Part shown: piece by piece, positions 8,207-17,647 of the stretch | How positions within the stretch are numbered: position 1 is the stretch's first letter | How the letters are laid out: every line of letters starts with the position of its first letter | Assembly (NCBI RefSeq): GCF_036226745.1 | Contig: NZ_CP109013.1 | Span: 7,130,001 to 7,194,000, forward strand | DNA: 64,000 nucleotides | Source of the DNA: Streptomyces sp. NBC_00683 | GTDB taxonomy: Bacteria > Actinomycetota > Actinomycetes > Streptomycetales > Streptomycetaceae | Reading direction: 5' to 3' | Notes under the pieces: generated by a model | What the model saw: the letters and a program-made list of their open reading frames with translations, nothing else | Databases searched by the model: none | What the model was told of the DNA's origin: nothing | Program-made: the position numbers and the translations under genes

Positions 8207-11200
8207 AGGCGTCCTTCCGGGGCTGCGAAGTACCGCCGCAGCCACTCCTCGTACAGGCCTACGACGAACTGATACCCGTCGCCCACTCGGCGGACGACCT
8301 CGCGCGAGACCAGATGGTCCAGGAGTTCGACGGGGAGAGGGCCCTCGTGGCACCGGAGGATCGCCTTGTGCACTGCGGGCTTGTCACGACAGGCCCAGGA
8401 CACCGCGACAAGGGCTGCGCGCAGTTCGGCCGCGTTCCACCGCGGATCGCCGGCGTCGGGGGACTCGAGACCGTCGAAGTCCCCGGCCCGCAGCGTGTCG
8501 AGGAGCTGCCCCGTGACCTCTCGGACGTCGGCATCCGTGATCATGTCGGCCCGCTCCTTGTTCATGTGCTCGACCAGTGCGTAGCAGATCTTCTGGATGT
8601 AGAAGGGGTTTCCGCCGGTGAGCCGGATGATCTCCTCGACAGCGCGCTCGTGATAGCGGCTGACTGGCCCCGACGGGGTTCCGAGCTGGACGGGCTGCTG
8701 GATGAGCGCGCGAGCATCGGCCTCGGCGAGACAGGTGACGCGTTCGAGGCCGAAGACGCCGAAGGCGTTCGGGTCCTCCTCGACCAGCCGCTCCAGATGG
8801 ACCTGCCCGACCAGCACGAGATGGAACAGGCTGCGTTCGACGATGGCCTTGAACGTCCGTAGGAACGACGGATGCACCAACTCGTCACGGATCCACTGGT
8901 CCATGTACTGGAACTCGTCGATGAACACGACCCAGGGCGGACTGCCGGGCCGCGCGGCCCGGTACCGGGTGAACAGGCTGTTGCAGTCCAGCACCGGGTC
9001 GGGACTCTCGATCAGCGACTTGCGGTCGAAGCCGACGGGAAGCAGTCTGGGCCCTTCCGTGATCGTCGCGTCGGCCCCTTCCAGGATCCGCCACAGCAAT
9101 GTGCCGAGCAGTGTCGACTGATCCTCGTCGGTCTTCCGCTGCGGAGTCAGTTCACCGAGGTTCCCCACATCCACGACGGGGAGACCGTCGAACGTGCCGA
9201 GCCGTCGCATCAGCTCCAGGCCGATGGAGGACTTGCCGGTGCGCTTCTGGCCGAAGAGCGCTATGCCCGCTCCCGGGGCCGACGCCGCGCCTAGTGCGGC
9301 GCGCACCTTTTCGATCAGCTCTTCCCGTCCGAAGAGCATGGCGGGGTCGTGCACCGGCCGGCCCATACCGCCTTCCGTGAAGGGATTGGGATCGACCGCT
9401 ACGTACTCCCTGGCCAGGGCGACCCTCAGACGTTCCGTGCACGTGGAGTCCTGCGAGCTGTGACGGGGCCGGTAGGTGAGGGTCACCTCCGTCTCGATCT
9501 CGGCGGTGTCCTGGGCGATCCGAGTGGGAACCAACCTCAGCAGGAGGGTCGTGGCCGTGCCGCCGCGCACAGGCGACGGCACCTCGATCCGCCCGGTTCC
9601 CTGGGCACCGGGCGGAGCCGGGTCACCCGTGGTGAGCGAGGCGGCTTCGATGGGGGCGCTCCGCTCTCCATCGTTCGCCACCTCGACCGGCACGGTTACC
9701 ACCCCGTTCCGTAAGCGTGCGAAGGGCAGGGCCGCGCTGAGCCTGGGCCGTGGCGGGTGCTCCCGTACAAGACGGCGTCTCTCGCTGCGAACGAGGTCCT
9801 CGATCCGGGCTGCTGCAGGCTCGGAGAGTTCGACGGACAGGCCCGTCGGAGCACTGCGGACGGCAGCGCGCATTGCCTTTGCGTGGCGCGCAGCCGCGCG
9901 CAGGGCGGCGTCCCGTTCGCCGAACTGCGACCGCCGCAGGGAGTGGTCGAGTCGGTCGAGCGCTCTGGCCAGCCCCTCCAGTTCGTGCATCGGGGGCGGT
10001 TCCTCCCTCAGACGGTCGGCCACCAGTTCCCGGGCGTGCAGAAGTTCGTCCTTTCCGAGAACCAGATGGGCCAGGTCGCAGAACTGGTGGACGAGTTCCC
10101 GACGGGCGCGGCGCCACCTCTCCACCGCCGCGTCCCAGCCAGCGGTCGTTGTCGCACCGGCCCGGTCCGTACCGAGACCGTCCGCGATCCGACGGGCCAG
10201 TTCCTCGTCCGCGCGCAAGGCGCCGACAACCAGCTGTGCGGCCTTCCGGTGTGCGGCCACCAGGGGAATCATGAGTTCGCATGCCGTGCCCCCCGCCGCC
10301 CGGCAGGAGGCGCGCAGCGCCCGGAAGCACTCCTCCTCGTCCTCAGGGTCCGCCACATGACCGAGGTAGGCGAGACAGGCCAGGCGCACGTCGGCGGCAC
10401 GCGGCTCGTCGGGGTCGAGCTGGCGCAGTGCGGAGAGGCACAGATCCCGGGAGGAAGCGGGACTCTGGTCGCGCAGGGCATACGACAGGGCGATCAGCCC
10501 CTTGAAACGGTAGCCCCTCGCTTCGTCGTAGTCGGCGAGTTCGCCGGCAAGCACGGCAGCCGACAGGAACGCGGAGGCGTCGGACTCGGACCATTCGTGG
10601 GACGGGCGCAGGTTCCTCCGTGCCGGCAGCCCTTCGACGTCCTCATGGCTGACCGGCCGGTGTTCGTCGTGGGCGCGCAGCAGCAGCTCGGCCGCAGGAG
10701 CCGAGTACGCCTTCTCCACGAATTCGGTCAGCGCGTCCGCCGTCGCCCCGGCGGTTGGCTGCGAGCTGCGCACCCTGGCCAGCACCGAACGCAGTCCCGG
10801 CTCGATCTGCGGGCTGACCTCCGCGCAGGCGACTGCCAGGGCCAAGGCGTGCCGCGTGCCGCGCGCGAGGCATGCCTCGATGAAGGGGCTGGCATCGGAC
10901 GAGGAGGCCCACGTGAGGATGACGTCGCGCCACCGTTGGCTTTCCATGTGCTCGACGAGCAGCCGGAAGGATCCCTGGGCGGCAATCTGCTGTGCGGCGA
11001 GGAAGTCCTGGAACGCGCGATGAACGAAGGCGTACGCCTGTCCGTCGTGCCGTACGAGGATGCCGTCCTCGACCATTACTTCCAGGAACCGTTTGGCGTC
11101 CATGGCGCCGGATCGGCGCAGGGCCTTCTCGATCATCCGCGAGCACTCCGCCTCGGATGCGTACTCCGTTCCCCGTTGCAGCATGGCCAGGGCCAGCACC

Positions 11201-12336
11201 CGGACGACTCGTTCCTTTCGAGACGGCGACAGATCGGGAAAGTCCTCGGTCGGCGGACGGTGCCGTGACAGCGCCTGTTTGAGGACCTCCCCGTACAGGG
11301 CGGTGCGGTTGCCGGGCAGTTGACCGGTGAGGCGGAAGCTGCTCATCAGGTGGGAGAGCAGCATGGGGTTCGATGCCAGTTCGAAGAGGTCCGAGCGATC
11401 CCGCAGTCTGTCCAGCAGCACCGAGGTGCCGGGATCCGCACCTCGCCTCGCAGGGTGCCGGAGAGATGCGTGGTTGTTGCTCAGCCATCGCTTCACGAAC
11501 TGGGCGACCTGTTGGTCCGTGAGTGGTTGCAGAGTCAGTGTCCGGGCGGCGGGGAGGGACTGCCGAGCTTCCGGCAACGGGCGGGAGGTGATCAGGAAGT
11601 CATTGCGCGGATAGCGTTGTGTCTGTGCCTCGATCCAGGCGGACACAGCTCTCTGTCGGTCAGGGTCCGGGACCTCATCGAGGCCGTCGAGGAGGACAAG
11701 GCAACGGCCCTTTTTGAGTCTGCGCTCGAACCACCCGGCCCGGCCCCTGCTCCGGAGATCGCCGAGAGAGGAATGGGCGACGTCGGCCAGGGACGGCTCA
11801 GGCGCTTCGGCGACGTCGGTTGCCAGGGCTCCCAGGCGCAACAGGATCGGCATGCGCCTCGGTGACTTGAGCCGGCCTTCCGCCGCGGCCAGGGCCGTCT
11901 GCCTGAGCAGGGTCGTCTTCCCGGCGCCCGGAGCACCGATGAGGAGCAGGACGACCGGCTTGGAGCCCCGCAGGTAGCGGGTGACCGGATGCCGCCCCGC
12001 CAGCCCGTCCTCGATCAGATCGACATCGGCGAACGTGTCGCCCGGCAGGGAGACAGCAGGTCCGAACACATGCGCCCCGGTGGGACCTCCGGAACCTGAG
12101 GGGGTGGAGAGTTCCATGACGTACCGCAGGTACCGAGACAGAAAGCCGCTGTGGCGGTAGGACGACAGCCACACCGTGATGCCCGCAGCGAGCACTCCGG
12201 CGAGCATGAAGGGCAGCAGGTAGGAGTCGGTCCTGTTGAAGAGCACGGAAATGATCGAAATGGCGGCGGAGATGATTGCCGCGCCCAATGGTGCACCTTC
12301 CCAGCGCTGCCTGGGCCCGTTCCCCTGTACCGACAT
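8203..12336 (-). CDS. Membrane-anchored NACHT NTPase with C-terminal second ATPase
   Basis: A protein of about 1377 residues. Two hydrophobic helices (about 16-33 and 40-59) form an N-terminal hairpin anchor. A NACHT domain follows: Walker A GAPGAGKT (134-141), LLDGLDE (215-221), and the typical LITSRP and LxPLTDQQVAQF segments. Next is a long alpha-helical region (about 420-850) and a beta-rich Ig-like segment (about 865-970, VVTVPVEVANDGERSAPIEA). A second ATPase comes last: NPFTEGGMGRPVHDPAMLFG entry, Walker A GQKRTGKS (1029-1036), FIDEF (1138-1142), and a winged-helix-like end (VVGLYEEWLRRYF). NACHT proteins in bacteria are known antiphage sensors. The ATG at 12336 has GGGGA upstream; ATG at 12379-12381 is an alternative without a clear site. 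A single TTA leucine codon at 9712-9714 suggests bldA dependence. Codon use looks less G/C-biased than the flanks by eye. Confidence 0.85.
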   Translation of the reverse strand: MSVQGNGPRQRWEGAPLGAAIISAAISIISVLFNRTDSYLLPFMLAGVLAAGITVWLSSYRHSGFLSRYLRYVMELSTPSGSGGPTGAHVFGPAVSLPGDTFADVDLIEDGLAGRHPVTRYLRGSKPVVLLLIGAPGAGKTTLLRQTALAAAEGRLKSPRRMPILLRLGALATDVAEAPEPSLADVAHSSLGDLRSRGRAGWFERRLKKGRCLVLLDGLDEVPDPDRQRAVSAWIEAQTQRYPRNDFLITSRPLPEARQSLPAARTLTLQPLTDQQVAQFVKRWLSNNHASLRHPARRGADPGTSVLLDRLRDRSDLFELASNPMLLSHLMSSFRLTGQLPGNRTALYGEVLKQALSRHRPPTEDFPDLSPSRKERVVRVLALAMLQRGTEYASEAECSRMIEKALRRSGAMDAKRFLEVMVEDGILVRHDGQAYAFVHRAFQDFLAAQQIAAQGSFRLLVEHMESQRWRDVILTWASSSDASPFIEACLARGTRHALALAVACAEVSPQIEPGLRSVLARVRSSQPTAGATADALTEFVEKAYSAPAAELLLRAHDEHRPVSHEDVEGLPARRNLRPSHEWSESDASAFLSAAVLAGELADYDEARGYRFKGLIALSYALRDQSPASSRDLCLSALRQLDPDEPRAADVRLACLAYLGHVADPEDEEECFRALRASCRAAGGTACELMIPLVAAHRKAAQLVVGALRADEELARRIADGLGTDRAGATTTAGWDAAVERWRRARRELVHQFCDLAHLVLGKDELLHARELVADRLREEPPPMHELEGLARALDRLDHSLRRSQFGERDAALRAAARHAKAMRAAVRSAPTGLSVELSEPAAARIEDLVRSERRRLVREHPPRPRLSAALPFARLRNGVVTVPVEVANDGERSAPIEAASLTTGDPAPPGAQGTGRIEVPSPVRGGTATTLLLRLVPTRIAQDTAEIETEVTLTYRPRHSSQDSTCTERLRVALAREYVAVDPNPFTEGGMGRPVHDPAMLFGREELIEKVRAALGAASAPGAGIALFGQKRTGKSSIGLELMRRLGTFDGLPVVDVGNLGELTPQRKTDEDQSTLLGTLLWRILEGADATITEGPRLLPVGFDRKSLIESPDPVLDCNSLFTRYRAARPGSPPWVVFIDEFQYMDQWIRDELVHPSFLRTFKAIVERSLFHLVLVGQVHLERLVEEDPNAFGVFGLERVTCLAEADARALIQQPVQLGTPSGPVSRYHERAVEEIIRLTGGNPFYIQKICYALVEHMNKERADMITDADVREVTGQLLDTLRAGDFDGLESPDAGDPRWNAAELRAALVAVSWACRDKPAVHKAILRCHEGPLPVELLDHLVSREVVRRVGDGYQFVVGLYEEWLRRYFAAPEGRL

Positions 12337-12757
12337 GACGCCCCGCTTCCCCGGCCTTGCCCCCACGGCAACGTAATTCATACCGGTTGCACCGCTTCGG
12401 GCGAAGGGCAATGCCCGAATCGAACCTTCTGAACGAGAACGAGAAGCGGGGCGTAGGGCTGTAGCCGTACACGCCGTCCGGCTGGTCCGGCCTGTGCGCC
12501 CAGCACTCGATGCCATCGCGTTCGCCTGCGCGCGCCCTCGCGTACAGCCGACGGGCCGGGTTCGCGGCACGGCGGACCTTCAGGCCGCCCGAGCAGGATT
12601 CCCTCGGTGGCCGTGTCGCACGCGACACTGCCGGAAGTCTGGCGAACCCCTCCGCGGGCCGGGCGAAAAGCCGGGATTGTGCGAACCGTAATGATCCCGT
12701 GAGGCTTTGGGGGGCACCGGGGCGGGGAAGTGGCGCGGAACATGGCAGGCTTGGTGC
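12337..12757. other. Intergenic region between the NACHT module and rpe
   Basis: About 420 bases with no convincing gene. It must hold divergent promoters for the NACHT gene and rpe. Two features stand out: an inverted repeat TTCGGGC/GCCCGAA about 60 bases upstream of the NACHT start, and, at 12431-12547, a minus-frame stretch reading like coding sequence (YARARAGERDGIECWAHRP, then DQPDGVYGYSPTPR) with no usable start or end. The latter could be a remnant of a displaced gene. I could not place -35/-10 boxes with confidence. Confidence 0.5.
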
Positions 12758-13441
12758 ATGGCCCAGATCAACCCCAGCATCCTGTCCGCCGACTTCGCGC
12801 GACTCGCCGACGAGGCGAAGGCCGTCGAAGGCGCCGACTGGCTCCATGTCGATGTGATGGACAACCACTTTGTGCCCAATCTGACGCTCGGCGTGCCGAT
12901 CGTGGAGGCGCTGAGCAAGGCCACGGACACTCCGCTGGACTGCCATCTGATGATCGAGGACGCGGACCGCTGGGCGCCGCAGTACGTCGAGGCGGGCGCG
13001 GGTTCCGTCACCTTCCACGTGGAGGCGGCGGCGGCGCCCGTGAGGCTGGCTCGGGAGATCAGGGCCAAGGGCGCGCGCGCCTCGATGGCACTCAAGCCCG
13101 CGACCCCGATCGAGCCGTACGAGGACCTGCTCCCCGAGCTCGACATGCTGCTGATCATGACGGTGGAGCCGGGCTTCGGGGGCCAGTCCTTCCTGGACAT
13201 CATGCTGCCGAAGATCCGCCGGACCCGTGACCTGATCTCCAAGCACGGTCTCGAGCTCTGGCTCCAGGTCGACGGCGGCGTCTCCGCCACCACGATCGAG
13301 CGATGCGCCGAGGCCGGAGCCGATGTCTTCGTCGCCGGATCCGCGGTCTACGGGGCGCAGGACCCGGCCCAGGCGGTGCGTGCCCTGCGCGAGCAGGCGG
13401 ACGCGGCCACCGCCGCGGCGCCCTGGGCGTGCGGCCACTGA
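12758..13441 (+). CDS. rpe: Ribulose-phosphate 3-epimerase
   Basis: A 227-residue TIM-barrel enzyme interconverting ribulose 5-phosphate and xylulose 5-phosphate in the pentose phosphate pathway and pentose interconversion. All signatures are present: [13 protein letters not shown] at the start, [16 protein letters not shown] with the catalytic aspartate and metal-binding histidine, [23 protein letters not shown] and [11 protein letters not shown]. Length is normal. ATG at 12758 begins exactly at the conserved N-terminus. It is followed by a SorC-type regulator on the same strand, a common actinobacterial pairing. There is nothing odd in the gene; its interest here is as the far border of the NACHT module. 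Confidence 0.97.
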   Translation: MAQINPSILSADFARLADEAKAVEGADWLHVDVMDNHFVPNLTLGVPIVEALSKATDTPLDCHLMIEDADRWAPQYVEAGAGSVTFHVEAAAAPVRLAREIRAKGARASMALKPATPIEPYEDLLPELDMLLIMTVEPGFGGQSFLDIMLPKIRRTRDLISKHGLELWLQVDGGVSATTIERCAEAGADVFVAGSAVYGAQDPAQAVRALREQADAATAAAPWACGH

Positions 13442-13543
13442 ACAAAGGGCAGATGAACGCGGCCCGACGGGCCGGATCAAGGATCGCCGGATCTGACAGG
13501 ATGACGGTGTATCGGGCGTGTGAACAGCAGTGAGGAGATCGCG

Positions 13544-14566
13544 GTGTCTGGCATCTCGGCGGGTCGGTCAGCCATGCGGATGGGACCCGCGGAGCTGGTT
13601 CAGGCGGCGGCCATGGCCCGTCGGTTCTACCTCGAGGGAAAGTCGAAGATCCAGATCGCCGAGGAGTTCGGCGTCAGCCGCTTCAAGGTGGCCCGGGTTC
13701 TGGAGACGGCCCTCGAGCGTGATCTCGTACGTATCGAGATCCGGGTACCGGCCGAGCTGGACGCGGAGCGCTCCGACGCGCTCCGGGCCCGCTACGGGTT
13801 GCGCCACGCGGTCGTCGTCGAGTCCCCGGCGGACGAGCAGGACGACGCCGCCGACCCGGAGAACCTGGGCGAGGTCGCGGCCGAACTGCTCGGTGAGCTG
13901 GTGAACGAGGGCGATGTGCTGGGCCTGGCCTGGGGTCGTTCCACGATCCACATGGCCGCGGCGCTCGACCGGCTGCCGCCCTGCACGGTCGTGCAGCTGA
14001 CCGGCGTCTACGACGCGGGGACGGCCGAGCGCGGGTCGGTCGAGGCGGTGCGCCGCGCGGCTCAGGTGTCCGGCGGCGAGGCGCATCCGATCTACGCGCC
14101 GATGCTCCTGCCCGATCCGGCGACGGCGGCGGCCCTGCGGCACCAGACGGGTATCGCCCGCGCTTTCGAGTACTTCGACAAGGTGACCGTCGCCGCGGTC
14201 TCCATCGGTTCCTGGGAGCCGGGCATCTCCACCGTCCACGACATGCTCTCGGACGAGGAGCGGGCACACTACGCCTCGCTCGGGGTCGCGGCCGAGATGT
14301 CCGCGCACCTCTTCGACTCCGACGGCCGACGCGTCGGCCGGGACCTGGGCGAGCGGTGCATCACCGTGGAGGCGGACCGGCTGCGCCGGATCCCCGAGGT
14401 GGTCGCCATCGCCGGCGGACAGCGCAAGGCGGCGGCGATCGGCGCGGTGCTCCGCTCGGGCCTGGTCACCAGCCTGGTGACGGACACGGCCGCGGCCGAC
14501 TACCTGCTGACGGAGTCCGCCGCCGGACAGCGCCCCGCCCTGGAGCGGGCCGACCCCGACGACTGA
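13544..14566 (+). CDS. SorC/DeoR-type sugar-responsive transcription regulator
   Basis: A 340-residue SorC-family regulator. The N-terminal helix-turn-helix (YLEGKSKIQIAEEFGVSRFK) is followed by the ligand-binding SorC domain, related to phosphosugar isomerases (VLGLAWGRSTIHMAAAL, VVQLTGVYDAGT, ...IGSWEPGISTVHDMLS, VAIAGGQRKAAAI). Members bind sugar phosphates and repress or activate carbohydrate genes. GTG at 13544 is chosen because GAGGAG lies six bases upstream; a GTG at 13520 lacks a ribosome binding site. It lies 102 bases behind rpe, probably in the same transcription unit, which makes a pentose or pentose-phosphate ligand a reasonable guess. A strong hairpin follows immediately. Confidence 0.85.
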   Translation: MSGISAGRSAMRMGPAELVQAAAMARRFYLEGKSKIQIAEEFGVSRFKVARVLETALERDLVRIEIRVPAELDAERSDALRARYGLRHAVVVESPADEQDDAADPENLGEVAAELLGELVNEGDVLGLAWGRSTIHMAAALDRLPPCTVVQLTGVYDAGTAERGSVEAVRRAAQVSGGEAHPIYAPMLLPDPATAAALRHQTGIARAFEYFDKVTVAAVSIGSWEPGISTVHDMLSDEERAHYASLGVAAEMSAHLFDSDGRRVGRDLGERCITVEADRLRRIPEVVAIAGGQRKAAAIGAVLRSGLVTSLVTDTAAADYLLTESAAGQRPALERADPDD

Positions 14567-14581
14567 CCGTCACGGAACGTG

Positions 14582-14618
14582 ACGGAGGCCGGGCACCGCA
14601 CAGGTGCCCGGCCTCCGT
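14582..14618. terminator. Bidirectional terminator, 16-bp stem
   Basis: A perfect 16-bp stem (14582-14597 with 14603-14618) with a GCACA loop. It lies between the end of the SorC regulator and the end of the convergent terpene synthase gene (stop at 14623), so it serves both. Confidence 0.85.
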
Positions 14619-14622
14619 TCGT

Positions 14623-15744
14623 CTACCGGCTCCGCTGCACGTCGGACGCACCCGATCCCGCCGGGTCCGCGGCCACGCCGAGGACGGTCTCCTCCAGGTA
14701 CTCCGCGGGCTCCGCGTACTGGCTGACGTCCGCCGGGTTGTAGCGGGGGGTCTGCCGGGACCAGTCCAGATTGCCGCGCATCCAGCTCCGCATCCCGTCG
14801 AGATACGGGACGAGCAGCTCGGACAGCTGCGGATACATGTCGAGCAGCTCGTCCTCGGCCGTGAGGAAGCGCTCGGTCTCGGTGGCTATCTCGGCGCACA
14901 CGTGGTCGAGGGCCTGCTGCTCCCCGTAGCCCCGGTGGTGCCGTACCAGGTGAACGAGATTGTGGATCTCGCCGAGCACTTGTTCCTTCTCGAAGGAGTA
15001 CACGTCGTTGGCCCAGCACACGACGTTGCACGAGGCTTCCAGAGCCGTGATGAACCGGGGGTCGTTGTGGACCGACTCGGGCGCCTCGATGCCCGCCACG
15101 ATCTCTATCAGGTCCATGCACACATGGATCGCCCCGGTGTGCCGGCGCTGGGCCACATAGGTCTCCTCGGCCGGTACGACGCCCTCGGCCCGGTTCCCTG
15201 CCTCCCAGGTGGTGGCGGTCATCAGGTACGTCATGAGGTGCCAGGCGAAACGTGTGCGCCAGTGCGGGGCCGCCTGCGGGATCGTACGTTCCCACAGATC
15301 GGCCAGGGCGACGACGGCGGCGGGCGGATCCTCGCCCGGCAGGGGGCCGGGAGCCGTTCCCTCCACCACGGAACGCATCCGGGCCACCACGTCGCGTACC
15401 CGTTCGGGGTTGCGGCCGAGATGGCCGTCGTCCAGCTGGTCGTCGACGAGGAAGAGCCATACGAACCAGTCGGCGACCAGGTCGAGGTGCTCACTGCCCG
15501 CCGTCGGGTAGACCATGCCGACGAACGCGCCGAAGTCGGCCTGCTCGAAACGGCGCCTCGCGGACTCCCGGTGCACCAGACCGGTGCGGCGCGTCCACGC
15601 GTCGATGTGCTCGCGCGTGTGCCCTACGTGCGGGTTCGTCCGCTGAGGGAACGGGCAGTAGATGTCGGGCAGTTCGCTCTCCACAGACGGATCCGCATCC
15701 TCTCCGGCCACAGACGTGACGGGTTTCTCCGCGCTCTCGTGCAC
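14623..15744 (-). CDS. Class I terpene synthase (probably sesquiterpene)
   Basis: A 373-residue bacterial class I terpene cyclase, which ionises a prenyl diphosphate and cyclises the cation. The aspartate-rich motif reads DDQLDD (101-106) and the NSE/DTE motif is NDVYSFEKE (246-254, the N-D-x-x-S-x-x-x-E pattern), both with metal-binding residues intact. The N-terminal DIYCPFPQRTNPH and the downstream RRHTGAIHVCMDLIEIV segment are typical of streptomycete sesquiterpene cyclases. Product cannot be deduced from sequence. GTG at 15744 is the best start I see, but its GGGGG is 13 bases away, so a few residues could differ. No prenyltransferase, P450 or other tailoring gene adjoins it; GuaB1 lies divergent. 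Confidence 0.9.
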   Translation of the reverse strand: MHESAEKPVTSVAGEDADPSVESELPDIYCPFPQRTNPHVGHTREHIDAWTRRTGLVHRESARRRFEQADFGAFVGMVYPTAGSEHLDLVADWFVWLFLVDDQLDDGHLGRNPERVRDVVARMRSVVEGTAPGPLPGEDPPAAVVALADLWERTIPQAAPHWRTRFAWHLMTYLMTATTWEAGNRAEGVVPAEETYVAQRRHTGAIHVCMDLIEIVAGIEAPESVHNDPRFITALEASCNVVCWANDVYSFEKEQVLGEIHNLVHLVRHHRGYGEQQALDHVCAEIATETERFLTAEDELLDMYPQLSELLVPYLDGMRSWMRGNLDWSRQTPRYNPADVSQYAEPAEYLEETVLGVAADPAGSGASDVQRSR

Positions 15745-17448
<1,704 letters not shown>

Positions 17449-17466
17449 CCGAGCGGTCCACGCATC

Positions 17467-17509
17467 ACAGGTGCCCCTCCCGGGTGTTCGTGCCGGGAGG
17501 GGCACCTGT
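17467..17509 (+). terminator. Strong terminator after GuaB1
   Basis: A perfect 17-bp stem (17467-17483 with 17493-17509) and 9-base loop, 19 bases behind the GuaB1 stop. No U-tract, as usual in Streptomyces. Confidence 0.88.
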
Positions 17510-17568
17510 CTGTTCAGGCATCGTTACATGACCGAATACGACTGCTTCTAGTCGACTGTCGGGCACTA

Positions 17569-17592
17569 TTGACCATCTTCAACTCTGTTGAA
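17569..17592 (+). promoter_or_regulatory. AT-rich operator-like region before aldehyde dehydrogenase
   Basis: TTGACC at 17569-17574 is followed by the inverted repeat TTCAA-ctctg-TTGAA (17578-17592) in a notably AT-rich island about 60 bases before the aldehyde dehydrogenase start. The TTGACC may be a -35 box; I see no clean -10. An Lrp-family site is plausible because an Lrp regulator gene follows the dehydrogenase. Confidence 0.4.
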
Positions 17593-17647
17593 TTGTAAGT
17601 AATATGAGTCGCAATCAGCTGCCCGCCTCTCTGCGGTAAGGGATCTC

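Noticed and set aside
5738..8272. Plus-strand 844-residue frame over the ATPase-glycosyltransferase gene
   Set aside because: Antisense shadow. The minus strand shows intact Walker and GT4 motifs.
9757..11268. Plus-strand 503-residue frame over the NACHT gene
   Set aside because: Antisense shadow with no recognisable domain; the minus frame is continuous with clear motifs.
5936..12757. Mobile element or integrated island borders around the NACHT module
   Set aside because: No integrase, transposase, terminal repeat or tRNA target found at either edge.
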